A DNA stretch of 64,000 nt from Massilia sp. PAMC28688 (GTDB taxonomy: Bacteria; Pseudomonadota; Gammaproteobacteria; Burkholderiales; Burkholderiaceae_D): contig NZ_CP080378.1 in the NCBI RefSeq assembly GCF_019443445.1, positions 2,666,001-2,730,000 on the forward strand. Reading direction: 5' to 3'. Under the pieces are notes generated by a model, which worked only from the letters and a program-made list of their open reading frames with translations, ran no database searches and was not told the origin of the DNA. The position numbers and the translations under genes are program-made. This document shows positions 33,741 through 43,401 of the stretch, piece after piece; the first letter of the stretch is position 1, and each line of letters opens with the position of its first letter.

Positions 33741-34756
33741 TGAGCGTACCCGGGATATCCATGAAGCCAAACGCCTCTTCCGCCAGCCAACGCGATTATG
33801 CCTCGCCGGAGATCGCGTTTGCAGAGTCAGCGCTGGGACGCGCGCTGCTCATGGTGCTGTCGGACGGTTCCGCTTCCCATCGCGCCATCGCCGATTACCT
33901 GCTGCGCAACCATGTGCGCGTGACGGCGCTCGGCATCGGCGAGCTGGCAGAGAGCTGCGGCGTGTCGGCCGCCACCATCAGCCGCTTTGCCCGCGACATC
34001 GGCTTCAAGAACTATTCGGCCATGCGCAATGAAGTGGCCACCACGCTGCAGTCGGTCCTGCAGCCGGTGGACAAGCTGCGCAACAACATCGGGCGCAAGG
34101 CCGGTCCCATGGCGCCGGCACTGGAAAGCCTGGATTACGCGGCCGCCAACGTCAAGTCCTGCAGCCAGGCGCTCGACATGCGCGACCTGGAGCATATCGT
34201 GACTGCGCTGACGAGGGCGCGCGCCGTGTATGTGCTGGGCTTTGGACTGTCCTCGCAGCTGGCCGGCATGCTGGCGCTGCACCTGCAGCCATTTTGCCAG
34301 CAGGTGATTGAGGTGGCCGGGCAGGGCGGCACCGAGATCGCTGCCGGCCATTTGGCCAACATCACCTCGCGCGACGTGCTGGTCGTGATCTCCTTTCCGC
34401 GCTATTCGGCCGACGTGATCCGGCTGGCGCAGTTCGCGCGCGAACGTGAAGCGTGCGTGGTGTCGATGACCGATTCGCCCGCCTCGGCCCTGGCCAAGAT
34501 CGCCACCTATGTCCTTTATGCGCACAGCAGCCACCCCGTGCTTCCCAGCAGCGCCAGCGCCGCCATTGCCCTGATCGAGGCGCTGGTGGTCACGCTCATG
34601 GTGTCAAACCGCGACAACGTGGCCAAGGCGGCGCGCCTGACCGACGCCATCTCGGCCTGGCTGGCCGGCACCGATACAGATTTCAGCAGCACCCACGACG
34701 GCAAGCGCCGCCTGCCAGTTCGATCCAAAAAGCAGTTAAGAAAACCACAGGAGTAA
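33740..34756 (+). CDS. MurR/RpiR family transcriptional regulator
   Basis: A 338-residue regulator with an N-terminal HTH_6 domain (GIGELAESCGVSAATISRFARDIGFKNYS) and a C-terminal SIS domain (AVYVLGFGLSSQLAGMLALHLQ, ISFPRYSADVIRLAQFAR). SIS domains usually sense a phosphosugar, but in some clusters an amino-acid-like ligand is possible. The TonB receptor gene starts 4 bp downstream, so the regulator heads that operon and probably controls itself and the divergent pair. Start choice is uncertain: MSVPGIS at 33740 is used; an ATG seven codons on is the alternative. Confidence 0.88.
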   Translation: MSVPGISMKPNASSASQRDYASPEIAFAESALGRALLMVLSDGSASHRAIADYLLRNHVRVTALGIGELAESCGVSAATISRFARDIGFKNYSAMRNEVATTLQSVLQPVDKLRNNIGRKAGPMAPALESLDYAAANVKSCSQALDMRDLEHIVTALTRARAVYVLGFGLSSQLAGMLALHLQPFCQQVIEVAGQGGTEIAAGHLANITSRDVLVVISFPRYSADVIRLAQFAREREACVVSMTDSPASALAKIATYVLYAHSSHPVLPSSASAAIALIEALVVTLMVSNRDNVAKAARLTDAISAWLAGTDTDFSSTHDGKRRLPVRSKKQLRKPQE

Positions 34757-34760
34757 GGAC

Positions 34761-37502
34761 ATGAAACAGCACTACACCCAGCAGCCAGCGCGGTCTGCTC
34801 TGGCCGCCGCATTGGCTGCCGCTTTTGGCATGGCTTCCCAGGCAGCAGTGGCGCAGGAGACAGCGCCGCAGCCACCGGCCAAGATCCAGCGCGTGGAGAT
34901 CACCGGCTCGTCCATCAAGCGCCTTGATAACGAGACGGCGCTGCCGGTGCAGGTAGTGCGGCGCGAAGACATTGAAAAGAGCGGTGTTACCACGGCTGCC
35001 GAGCTGTTGAAGAACATCAGCGCCAACACGGCGCCCCTGTCCGATGGCGCCAGCATTACAGACGGTACCTCTGGCCAGCGCGGCTTCAACGGCGCCAACC
35101 TGCGCGGCCTTGGCGTGTCGTCCACCCTGGTGCTGCTCAATGGCCGGCGCCTGGCCAATTTCGCCTCCCCTGGCGACAATGCCGGCGTGGACCTGAACAA
35201 CATCCCGGCCGGCGCCATCCAGCGCGTGGAAATCCTCAAGGACGGCGCTTCGGCCATTTATGGTACCGATGCCATCGGCGGTGTCATCAACTTCATCACC
35301 CGCAAGGATTACCGCGGCGCCGACCTCAATCTGTCGGTGGCCGGCACCCAGGATGGCGGCGCCGGCAAGCGCACCGCCAGCATCAGCGGCGGCGTGGGCA
35401 GCCTCACCACCGACCGCTTCAACGTGTTTGGCGTGCTTGATGTGCAGCAGCTCGACGCGCTGCGCTCGTCGCAGCGCAGCTTCATCGCCGAGCGCCCGCT
35501 GGCCACCACCCTGCCGGCCCTCATGTCGAGCAATACCTACCCGGCCAATATCGATATCTCCAGCAGCCAGCGCAATGCCCTCATTGCCGCCGGCGCCCTG
35601 CCGGCCGGCAGCACGCGCAACCGCATCAACCCGAGCGCGCCGGACTGCAATCCCCCGGCCACCGTCTATGCACCCCAGGGTCCCGGCGGCCCGCTGGGCT
35701 GCAGCTACGACTACATGCAAGATACCGAGCTCTATCCGGAGTCGCGCAAGATCGGCTTCATTGGCCGCGCCACGTTCCAGGTCAATCCGGATCACCAGCT
35801 GTTTGCTGAACTGGTGCAGTCGCAGGCTGACAGCCGCTATGTCCTCAGCCCCAATCCCATCCGTATCCGCAACCTGGCCGTCGAGCGCCTGCCTGCCGCA
35901 TACGCAGGACCACTGGCCGCGGCCGGTCACACCTCGGTCAGTGGTATCCGCTACCGCATGACGGAGGCCGGCAACCGCACCAACGAAGTAGAAAGCCGCG
36001 CCCAGCGCCTGGTGCTCGGAGCCAGCGGCATGGTCAACGGCTGGGACTACGACGCCGGCATCAGCCGCGCCGAGAACCGGGCGGTGGACAAATATGTCGA
36101 TGGCTACGTGCTGTTCGACCGCTTCGATGCCGCGGTGCGAGACGGCACCATCAACCCCTTCGGCCCGTCGGGCCAGGCGGGCAGGGACCTGATCAACAAT
36201 ATCAGGGTCAACGATGCGGCGCGCAGTTCCAGGGGCGTCTCGACGGCAATCGATGGCAAGGTATCGAAGTCGCTCATGACCCTGGCCGGTGGCGACCTGG
36301 CGCTGGCCGTGGGCGCCGAGGCGCGCCGCGAGACCACCAGCTTCACCCCGTCGGCGCTGCTGCTGTCCAATAATATCGCCGGTGACCGCGCCAGCGGTGC
36401 GGCCGACCTGGTGGCCACGCGCGACCAGCGCAAGGTGTATTCGGTGTTCACCGAACTCAATGCCCCACTGAGCAAGACACTGGAAGTGCAGCTGGCGCTG
36501 CGCCACGACGACTACAGCGAGGTCGGGTCCACCACCAATCCAAAGATTGGCGTGCGCTGGCAGCCAATGCCCACGCTGCTGCTGCGCGGCTCGGCCAACA
36601 CGGGCTTTCGCGCGCCTTCGCTGGCAGACCTGAACCGTCCGGCCACCTTTGGCAGCGCCGCCAGCTTCCTGACCGATCCCGAATGCGTGAGCACGGGCCT
36701 GGACACGATCGACGGCTGCACCGACCAGTACCCGGTGGAGCGCCGCTCCAACCCCAATCTGAAACCGGAAACCTCGCGCCAGTTCGCGCTCGGCGCGGTG
36801 TGGGATGTCAGCAAGCAGCTCAACCTGGCGCTCGACTACTGGAACATCGAAAAGAAGGACGTCATCAGCACCCTGGGCGAGCAGATCATCGTCGACAGCC
36901 CGCAAAAGTACAACGGCACCTATATCCAGCGCGATCAGGATGGCTACATCAGCAACATCCTGCTGCAAAAGGAAAACCAGGGACGGCTCAAGACATCCGG
37001 CATCGATGTCGGCTTCGACTACCGCACGCCTGCCGCGCCGGCGGGCCGCTTCAGCATCAACATGAGTGGCACCCTGGTGCTAAAATATGACCGCCAGTTT
37101 GGCCCCCTGGAGCCGGACCGCAGCAATCTTGGCCTGTTCCTCAACGACCAGGTGATCCAGAAATGGCGCCACCGTATCAGCTTTGGCTACGACCGGCAGG
37201 GCATCAACGTCACCCTGGCCAATCAATATTCGTCATCGTATGTGGACCAGAACACGACGTACGACCCGGCCAGCAATACGCTGCTGCCATCGCGCCGGGT
37301 GGCTGCCTATTCGCTGTGGGACCTGACGGGAAGCTATGAACTGAGCAAGAGCCTGAAGCTGCGGGCGGGTGTGCTCAACGTCCTTGACAAGGCGCCCCCG
37401 TTCTCGAATCAGGCGTATTATTTTTTGGCCGGTTATGATCCCACGTACACCGACCCTCGCGGACGCAGTGCGTTTGCGAGCTTGAACTACTCATTCAGAT
37501 AG
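34761..37502 (+). CDS. TonB-dependent outer-membrane receptor
   Basis: A 913-residue receptor with a signal peptide (cleavage after SQAAVA), a TonB-box-like region (QRVEITGSSIKR), a plug domain (PVQVVRREDIEKSGVTTAAELL, RGLGVSSTLVLLNGRRL, VEILKDGASAIYGTDAIGGVINFIT) and a long beta-barrel ending in the aromatic-terminated strand ASLNYSFR. No N-terminal secretin/TonB signalling domain is present, so it is a pure transporter. The ligand is unknown. Its place between an RpiR regulator and an exported cyanophycinase suggests uptake of oligopeptides, possibly isoaspartyl dipeptides (inference). Confidence 0.92.
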   Translation: MKQHYTQQPARSALAAALAAAFGMASQAAVAQETAPQPPAKIQRVEITGSSIKRLDNETALPVQVVRREDIEKSGVTTAAELLKNISANTAPLSDGASITDGTSGQRGFNGANLRGLGVSSTLVLLNGRRLANFASPGDNAGVDLNNIPAGAIQRVEILKDGASAIYGTDAIGGVINFITRKDYRGADLNLSVAGTQDGGAGKRTASISGGVGSLTTDRFNVFGVLDVQQLDALRSSQRSFIAERPLATTLPALMSSNTYPANIDISSSQRNALIAAGALPAGSTRNRINPSAPDCNPPATVYAPQGPGGPLGCSYDYMQDTELYPESRKIGFIGRATFQVNPDHQLFAELVQSQADSRYVLSPNPIRIRNLAVERLPAAYAGPLAAAGHTSVSGIRYRMTEAGNRTNEVESRAQRLVLGASGMVNGWDYDAGISRAENRAVDKYVDGYVLFDRFDAAVRDGTINPFGPSGQAGRDLINNIRVNDAARSSRGVSTAIDGKVSKSLMTLAGGDLALAVGAEARRETTSFTPSALLLSNNIAGDRASGAADLVATRDQRKVYSVFTELNAPLSKTLEVQLALRHDDYSEVGSTTNPKIGVRWQPMPTLLLRGSANTGFRAPSLADLNRPATFGSAASFLTDPECVSTGLDTIDGCTDQYPVERRSNPNLKPETSRQFALGAVWDVSKQLNLALDYWNIEKKDVISTLGEQIIVDSPQKYNGTYIQRDQDGYISNILLQKENQGRLKTSGIDVGFDYRTPAAPAGRFSINMSGTLVLKYDRQFGPLEPDRSNLGLFLNDQVIQKWRHRISFGYDRQGINVTLANQYSSSYVDQNTTYDPASNTLLPSRRVAAYSLWDLTGSYELSKSLKLRAGVLNVLDKAPPFSNQAYYFLAGYDPTYTDPRGRSAFASLNYSFR

Positions 37503-37514
37503 AAAGAACCACGC

Positions 37515-38840
37515 ATGTTCACTTTGGCCCGCCGTTGTGCATTTGTTTTACTGGCGCTCGCCACGGCGGGGCAGGGCGTGGCCCAGGTCGCGCAGCCCGC
37601 CGCAGTACCGGCTGAGGCCAAGGTGCAGCCGGAAATCAAGGCCCAGGAAGCGCCCAAGCCGCCCGCGCCGGCCGAAGTCAAGGACAGCCGCGCAGCGGCC
37701 AGCGCGCCCAAGGGCACGCTGGTGATCATCGGGGGTGGCCTGCGGGGCGAGAATGAACCCGTGTGGGAACGCATCGTGGAGCTGGCGGGGGGCAGGGGCG
37801 CCCGCATCGCGGTATTCGGCTCGGCCTCGGCCAATCCGGAGCGGGCGGCCCGGCTGGATGCCCAGCGCCTCAACTTTTATGGCGCCGATGCGTTCGTGGT
37901 GCCGGTCGCGGTGCGCCTGAAGGGTACCGACTACCGGGCTGCCGCCGAAGACAAGGAGCTGGCCGCCAAGGTGGCCTCGGCAGCTGGAGCCTATTTTGTC
38001 GGCGGCGACCAGGCCCGCATCACCCAGGCCCTGCGCAGGCCTGACGGCAGCAGTACCCTCATGCTGGACTCGCTGTGGCATATGTACCGGCGCGGCGGCG
38101 TCATCGCCGGCACCAGTGCCGGTGCCGCCATCATGAGTTCGACCATGTTCTACAACGTGCGGTCGGTGCTGAGTACCCTCAAACGGGGCGTGGCCGACGG
38201 CATGGAGATGGCGCCGGGCCTGGGCTTCATTGGCGATGATGTTTTTGTCGACCAGCACCTGCTGGTGCGCGGCCGATTTGCGCGCATGCTGCCGGTAATG
38301 CTGGCCAAGGGTTACAAGCTTGGTCTCGGTATCGATGAAAACACGGCCATGATCGTGTATCCCAATCGGGAAGTGGAAGTCATTGGCTACAAGGGTGCGC
38401 TGCTGATCGACCTGCGGAACGCCTCCAGCGTGCCGGGCACCTTCAATGTCAGCAACGCCAGGCTCAGTTATATCGACAATGGCGACCGCTTCAACATCGG
38501 CACCCACACGTTCACGCCGTCCCCCGACAAGGCGGGCGGCAAGTTCGATCCGTCCAACCCTTATTACATCGGGCCGCTGTTTACGGCCGATGTGCTGGGA
38601 CACACCACCATTGTCGACCTGATGACAAAACTGATCGACAGCGACCAGCCGGACGCCATTGGCATCGCCTTTGGCAGCCCGCGCGACCTGCAGGCCGATC
38701 TGGGATTCGAGTTCCGCCTGTCGCGCGTGAATGACAGCGTGGGTTACGCTTCCGCGATTGCTGACGCCTACTCCGTCTACAACATCCGGCTCGACGTCAA
38801 GCCCATCAAGATCCAGCAGCCGTTCTACCAATACCGGTAA
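37515..38840 (+). CDS. Exported cyanophycinase (peptidase S51)
   Basis: A 441-residue protein with a signal peptide (ARRCAFVLLALATAGQGVAQ), a Pro/Ala linker up to about 65 and a cyanophycinase domain. The nucleophile Ser201 sits in AGTSAGAAIM, GTLVIIGGGL begins the domain, and DQHLLVRGRFARM and LGIDENTAMIV hold the conserved His/Glu stretches. The family hydrolyses multi-L-arginyl-poly-L-aspartate to beta-Asp-Arg dipeptides. The signal peptide implies an extracellular or periplasmic enzyme of the CphE type, for scavenging the polymer rather than mobilising an internal store. No cyanophycin synthetase gene is seen in the window. It follows the TonB receptor by 12 bp. Confidence 0.88.
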   Translation: MFTLARRCAFVLLALATAGQGVAQVAQPAAVPAEAKVQPEIKAQEAPKPPAPAEVKDSRAAASAPKGTLVIIGGGLRGENEPVWERIVELAGGRGARIAVFGSASANPERAARLDAQRLNFYGADAFVVPVAVRLKGTDYRAAAEDKELAAKVASAAGAYFVGGDQARITQALRRPDGSSTLMLDSLWHMYRRGGVIAGTSAGAAIMSSTMFYNVRSVLSTLKRGVADGMEMAPGLGFIGDDVFVDQHLLVRGRFARMLPVMLAKGYKLGLGIDENTAMIVYPNREVEVIGYKGALLIDLRNASSVPGTFNVSNARLSYIDNGDRFNIGTHTFTPSPDKAGGKFDPSNPYYIGPLFTADVLGHTTIVDLMTKLIDSDQPDAIGIAFGSPRDLQADLGFEFRLSRVNDSVGYASAIADAYSVYNIRLDVKPIKIQQPFYQYR

Positions 38841-38905
38841 AGCTTGCGCCTCCGGCGGAGCCTATTAGAATGGCAGGCATTTCCACGTCTGCAAGGATAC
38901 CTGCC

Positions 38906-40321
38906 ATGTCATTACTGCCGTTCCGATTGCTGGCCGCCGCGCTGGCGCTCCTGTTGTCAGCTGCCGCCGGCGCCCAGCCGCCGGCCACCGTGCGCGTGGA
39001 CTACCATCACAGCGGTAATGCGCTGTCGGATCACTACGCGCTGGAACGGGTGGTCATCGAACCGCTGCCTTGGCCGGGCAACCTGGCCAGGAATATCGAT
39101 ACCACCGGCCGCGGGCAAAACATGGTGGAGGTGGTGGACGCCAAAACGGGCGACGTAATCTATTCGCGCGGCTTTTCCACGATCTTTGGCGAATGGCGCA
39201 CCACTGAGGAAGCGGGCAAGATGAACCGGGGCTTCCAGGAGTCGGTGCGCTTTCCCAAGCCTGCCGCGCCGGTCAAGGTGCGCATCCTCAAGCGCGACGA
39301 GCGCAATCAGTTTTCAGTGGCCTGGAGCGTCAACATCGACACCGACGCGCCCGAGGTGGTGCGCAAGCAGGAGCCGGCACCGGCCCGTCCCATTCCCATC
39401 CGTGTCAGCGGACCCTCGCCGGGCAAGGTGGACCTGCTGGTGATGGGGGACGGCTACACCGCCGCTGACATGAAAAAATTCGAGGCCGACGCCACCCGCC
39501 TGGCCAATTATCTGTTCACCGTCTCGCCTTTCAAGGAGCGGGCAGGCGACTTCAATGTGTGGGGCATCGCCGTGCCGACCCAGGAGTCTGGCGTGTCGCG
39601 TCCTTCCACCGGTGTGCACCGGGCGTCGGCACTGGGCACGCGCTACGACATTTTTGGCAGTGAGCGCTATGTGCTCACGCTCGACAACCGCGCCCTGCGC
39701 GAGATTGCCCAGCATGCGCCCTATGAATTCATCGAAATCCTCGTCAATAACGAGACCTACGGCGGCGGAGGCATCTTTGGCCAGTTCAGCACCGCCGCTG
39801 CCGGCAATGACTGGGCCAACTACCTGTTTGTCCATGAATTCGGCCACCATTTCGCCGGCCTGGCCGACGAGTACTACACTTCGCCGGTGGCATACGCGCC
39901 GGCCAGCGGGCGCATGGAGCCGTGGGAGCCGAACGTGACGGCCTTGCGCGATCCGGCCAATCTCAAATGGCGACACCTGGTCAAGGCTGGCACTGCCCTG
40001 CCCACGCCCTGGCCAAAGGCGCCTTACGAAGAAGCGTCGCGCGCCGATCAGAAGCGCCGCGCTCAACTGCGCGCGGACAAGCGCCCAGAAGCTGAAATGA
40101 GTGCGCTGTTCCGGCAGGAGCTCGATCGTACCAACCAGCTGTTTTCGAGCGCGCCGCACCGGCATGAGGTGGGGGCATTTGAAGGCGCCAATTATGAGGC
40201 CAAGGGTTTTTACCGGCCGCAGATGCAGTGCCTGATGTTTGACCGGAGTGAAAGATTCTGTAAAGTATGTAACGCCGGGGTGGCTGAAATCATCGATCTC
40301 TACAGTACAGGCGCTCGTTAA
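38906..40321 (+). CDS. Exported M64-family (IgA-peptidase-like) metalloprotease
   Basis: A 471-residue protein with a signal peptide (LLAAALALLLSAAAGAQ). An N-terminal beta-domain (about 25-150) contains MVEVVDAKTGDVIYSRGFST and is followed by the peptidase M64 domain. VDLLVMGDGYTAADMKKFEADA opens it, and HEFGHHFAGLADEYY at 310-324 gives the zinc motif HExxH with a nearby Asp/Glu ligand. The C-terminal CLMFDRSERFCKVC holds paired cysteines. The start is the ATG with AAGGA upstream rather than an ATG 36 bp earlier. It is downstream of cyanophycinase by 65 bp and may be part of the same operon. Confidence 0.85.
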   Translation: MSLLPFRLLAAALALLLSAAAGAQPPATVRVDYHHSGNALSDHYALERVVIEPLPWPGNLARNIDTTGRGQNMVEVVDAKTGDVIYSRGFSTIFGEWRTTEEAGKMNRGFQESVRFPKPAAPVKVRILKRDERNQFSVAWSVNIDTDAPEVVRKQEPAPARPIPIRVSGPSPGKVDLLVMGDGYTAADMKKFEADATRLANYLFTVSPFKERAGDFNVWGIAVPTQESGVSRPSTGVHRASALGTRYDIFGSERYVLTLDNRALREIAQHAPYEFIEILVNNETYGGGGIFGQFSTAAAGNDWANYLFVHEFGHHFAGLADEYYTSPVAYAPASGRMEPWEPNVTALRDPANLKWRHLVKAGTALPTPWPKAPYEEASRADQKRRAQLRADKRPEAEMSALFRQELDRTNQLFSSAPHRHEVGAFEGANYEAKGFYRPQMQCLMFDRSERFCKVCNAGVAEIIDLYSTGAR

Positions 40322-40333
40322 CGCCCGTGGTTG

Positions 40334-40372
40334 AGGGCGGTCTGGCGCGCAGGCCGCCCTGTTACACATTAT
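40334..40372 (+). terminator. Possible hairpin terminator after the peptidase gene
   Basis: AGGGCGG (40334) pairs with CCGCCCT (40354-40360) around a GC-rich loop, followed by a T/A-rich stretch but no clean T-run. It could end the receptor-cyanophycinase-peptidase transcript. Confidence 0.3.
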
Positions 40373-40472
40373 TTTATCGCCTGTCATTACGTGCGCTGAC
40401 GTACAGACCATGTTGTCCTTAAACCATATTCTGGGTTCATGCCTCAGCGAAACAAGCGCCGGGGCAAGTAAA

Positions 40473-40501
40473 TGGACGGTACAAACGTCCACAACTATAA
40501 A
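40473..40501 (+). promoter_or_regulatory. Candidate promoter with overlapping palindrome
   Basis: TGGACG (40473-40478, 4/6 to -35) and TATAAA (40496-40501, 5/6 to -10) are 17 bp apart, 34 bp before the downstream ATG. An inverted repeat GGACG-N7-CGTCC (40474-40490) covers the -35 and part of the spacer, a position suited to an operator. Confidence 0.45.
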
Positions 40502-40534
40502 AAAACCCGCCATATACATTTTAAGGAAATCACC

Positions 40535-41035
40535 ATGAACAAACTGCTCGCCACCCTGATCTCAGGCCTGATTGCCACCTCCGCTTACGCCCAGACCACG
40601 GCGACGACCACCACCGTCAACGCGCCTGCCACATCGGCCGTCATCAAGGCAACCGCTGAAGCGCGCGAAGACATCGTGAAAGCTGAAGGCAAGGAAGCGA
40701 AGAAGGTCGTCAAGGCCGACGAAAAGGCCACCAAGGCAGTCATGAAGGCTGACGAAAAGAAGACCAAGGCAGTGGCCGAAGCGCACGAAGAACACGCTGA
40801 AGCCATGACCAAGGTTGCCAAGGCCGACCCGGAAGACAAGATGAAAGTTGAAGCCAAGGCCGAGAAAAAAGTCGCCAAGGCCAACCTGACGGCCGAGAAA
40901 AAAATGATCAACGCCGACGAAAAAGCAGCCAAGGCAGTGATCGATGCCAGCGCAGAGAAGGCCCGTGCTGCCGCCAAGACCGCGGAAGTGAAGGCCGAAG
41001 CGAGCGCCGACATCAAGAAAGCGGCAGCCAAGTAA
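40535..41035 (+). CDS. Secreted Ala/Lys/Glu-rich helical protein
   Basis: A 166-residue protein with a signal peptide (MNKLLATLISGLIATSAYA, cut before QTT). The mature part is almost entirely Ala, Lys, Glu, Asp and Thr/Val in imperfect repeats such as VVKADEKATKAVMKADEKKTKAV, predicted to be a long helix or coiled coil. It resembles Ala/Lys-rich histone-H1-like or TolA-like sequences by composition only, so homology cannot be claimed. The start has TAAGGAA upstream. It has its own promoter-like sequence and terminator, hence a single-gene unit. Function unknown. Confidence 0.7.
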   Translation: MNKLLATLISGLIATSAYAQTTATTTTVNAPATSAVIKATAEAREDIVKAEGKEAKKVVKADEKATKAVMKADEKKTKAVAEAHEEHAEAMTKVAKADPEDKMKVEAKAEKKVAKANLTAEKKMINADEKAAKAVIDASAEKARAAAKTAEVKAEASADIKKAAAK

Positions 41036-41047
41036 CTGGCGTGCACT

Positions 41048-41078
41048 AAAAAAAACGGAGCCGCGGCTCCGTTTTTTT
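41048..41078. terminator. Bidirectional Rho-independent terminator
   Basis: A perfect hairpin with stem ACGGAGCC/GGCTCCGT around a GC loop, flanked by a run of A on one side and T on the other. It serves both the Ala/Lys-rich gene and the convergent parC. Confidence 0.9.
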
Positions 41079-41080
41079 CT

Positions 41081-43396
41081 TTACAGCGGCTTGAGCGTGA
41101 TCGCCTTGACCTTGGCGGCCAGCGCCTTGCCTTTGCGCGCCCGTTTGCCGAAATGGACCGCCAGACCAGACGCAGACAGGTCGACTTCGCGCGGCTTGTT
41201 GCCGGCCCAGGTGCCGTGCACGCTCACGCCTTTCTGGCTGATTGGCTGCACTGCCAGCAGCTTTTCCTTGTCTTCCAGTTCCATCAGCGTCACGCCGCGC
41301 CCACCGTTGGACAGGGTTTTCAGTTCGTCCATGCCGAACACCAGCAGGCGGCCCTTCTCCGACAGGCAGGCCACGGCGCTGGCCGTTGCGGGTATGACGC
41401 GCGGCGGCAGCGGAACGGCGCCATCGTCAAGCGTCATGAACGACTTGCCGCCTTTGAGGCGGCTGACCATGTCGCCTGCCTTGGCCGCAAAGCCGTAGCC
41501 GGCGGTCGAGGCCATAAGCAGGGTAGTGGCCGCGCTGCCGGCAAAATAGTGCAGGATGCGGGCGCCGCCTGACAGATCGACCAGCGTGGTCACCGGCACG
41601 CCATCGCCACGGGCACCGGGCAGCGCCGCCACCGGCACCGAGTACACCTTGCCGTTGTCGCCGAAACCGAGCAGGGTATCGACCGTGCGGCATTCAAAGG
41701 CGCCATACAGCGCGTCGCCCGCCTTGAAGGTGAACTGTGTCACATCGTGGCCGATGCCAGTGCGTGCACGTACCCAGCCTTTTTCCGAAATGATGACCGT
41801 CACCGGCTCATCGATCACCTTCTGCTCGGCCGAAGCGCGCTGCGCTTCTTCGATCAGGGTACGGCGGCCATCGCCAAACTGCTTGGCGTCGGCCTCGATT
41901 TCCTTGATGATCACGCGCTTCATGGTCGACGGATTGTCGAGGATGTCCTGCAGCGTGCCCTTTTCCTTGCGCAGCTCGGCCAGCTCCTGCTGGATCTTGA
42001 TGGTCTCCAGGCGCGCCAGCTGGCGCAGGCGGATTTCCAGGATATCTTCGGCCTGGCGGTCCGACAGGCGAAATTCCGCGATCAGTGCCGCCTTCGGTTC
42101 GTCCGAATTGCGGATGATGTGGATCACCTTGTCGATATTGAGCAGGACCGCCTCGCGGCCTTCCAGGATATGGATGCGGTCATCGACCTTGCCCATCCTG
42201 AACTCGGTCCGGCGGCGTACCGTCACGAAACGGAACTCGATCCATTCCTGCAGGATTTCGCTCAAGCCTTTCTGGCGCGGGCGGCCATCGCCGCCAATCA
42301 TCACCAGGTTGATCGAGTTGGACGACTCCAGCGACGTATGCGCCAGCAGCATGAGCATGAACTCGTTCTGGTCCTGGTTCTTGGACTTGGGCTCGAACAC
42401 CAGGCGCACCGGCGCGGCGCGGCCCGATTCATCGCGGATCGAATCGAGGGAGCCGAGGATGAGCTGCTTCTGGGTGAGCTGTTCGGGCGAAAGCGCTTTC
42501 TTGCCCATCTTGATCTTGGGGTTGGTGAGTTCCTCGATCTCTTCCAGCACCTTCTGGGCCGAGGTCCCGGGCGGCAGTTCGTGGACCACTGCCTGCCACT
42601 GGCCGCGCGCCAGTTCTTCGATCTTCCAGCGCGCGCGCACTTTCATCGAACCGCGGCCGGTGGCGTACATTTCCGTGATCTGCGACGGCGGCGTGATGAT
42701 CTGGCCGCCGCCCGGGAAGTCCGGCCCCGGCATGATGGCCATCAGTTCCGCGTGGGTGATCTTGGGGTTGCGGATCATCGCCACCGTGGCCTGGGCCACT
42801 TCCGTGAGGTTGTGCGACGGGATTTCTGTGGCCAGGCCCACGGCAATGCCGGAGGCGCCGTTGAGCAGCATCATGGGCAGGCGCGCAGGCAGCAGGCGCG
42901 GCTCCTTCCATTCACCGTCGTAGTTGGACTGGAAGTCCACCGTGCCCTGATCGATTTCATCGAGCAGCAGGCGCGCCACAGGCGTCAGGCGCGCTTCCGT
43001 GTAGCGCATGGCCGCAGCGCCGTCGCCATCACGCGAGCCGAAGTTGCCCTGGCCATCGATAAGCGGGTAGCGCAGCGAGAAGTCCTGCGCCATGCGCACC
43101 AGCGCATCGTAAATCGACTGGTCGCCGTGCGGGTGCAGCTTACCCATCACTTCACCGACCACGGCAGCCGACTTGCGCGGCTTGGTGGTGGAACCCAGGC
43201 CCAGTTCATTCATCGTGTACAGGATGCGGCGCTGGACCGGCTTCTGGCCGTCACACACGTCCGGCAGCGCGCGGCCCTTGACCACCGATACGGCGTAGTC
43301 AAGGTAGGCGCGTTCGGCAAAGGTGGACAGCGTCAGCGTTTCGCCGTCATCCGGCGGCGGTGGCGGTGGTTGTTCAAAAAGATTTGCTTGGTCCAT
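41081..43396 (-). CDS. parC: DNA topoisomerase IV subunit A (ParC)
   Basis: A 771-residue type IIA topoisomerase A subunit that cuts and rejoins DNA to unlink replicated chromosomes. The catalytic Tyr132 is in [14 protein letters not shown]. The winged-helix QRDR region reads [19 protein letters not shown]. The C-terminal domain is a shortened beta-propeller ending [10 protein letters not shown]; ParC is distinguished from GyrA by the neighbouring parE and by the absence of the GyrA-box heptad as far as read. Positions equivalent to E. coli S80 and E84 are Gln93 and Asp97. It is the last gene of the parE-hscC-J-parC operon, 5 bp after the J-protein gene. Confidence 0.95.
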   Translation of the reverse strand: MDQANLFEQPPPPPPDDGETLTLSTFAERAYLDYAVSVVKGRALPDVCDGQKPVQRRILYTMNELGLGSTTKPRKSAAVVGEVMGKLHPHGDQSIYDALVRMAQDFSLRYPLIDGQGNFGSRDGDGAAAMRYTEARLTPVARLLLDEIDQGTVDFQSNYDGEWKEPRLLPARLPMMLLNGASGIAVGLATEIPSHNLTEVAQATVAMIRNPKITHAELMAIMPGPDFPGGGQIITPPSQITEMYATGRGSMKVRARWKIEELARGQWQAVVHELPPGTSAQKVLEEIEELTNPKIKMGKKALSPEQLTQKQLILGSLDSIRDESGRAAPVRLVFEPKSKNQDQNEFMLMLLAHTSLESSNSINLVMIGGDGRPRQKGLSEILQEWIEFRFVTVRRRTEFRMGKVDDRIHILEGREAVLLNIDKVIHIIRNSDEPKAALIAEFRLSDRQAEDILEIRLRQLARLETIKIQQELAELRKEKGTLQDILDNPSTMKRVIIKEIEADAKQFGDGRRTLIEEAQRASAEQKVIDEPVTVIISEKGWVRARTGIGHDVTQFTFKAGDALYGAFECRTVDTLLGFGDNGKVYSVPVAALPGARGDGVPVTTLVDLSGGARILHYFAGSAATTLLMASTAGYGFAAKAGDMVSRLKGGKSFMTLDDGAVPLPPRVIPATASAVACLSEKGRLLVFGMDELKTLSNGGRGVTLMELEDKEKLLAVQPISQKGVSVHGTWAGNKPREVDLSASGLAVHFGKRARKGKALAAKVKAITLKPL

Positions 43397-43401
43397 GGTG
43401 C

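Noticed and set aside
34683..36968. 761-codon open frame antisense to the TonB receptor gene
   Set aside because: Composition typical of GC-rich antisense shadow (Ala, Arg, His, Gly), no motifs; the receptor on the other strand is clear.
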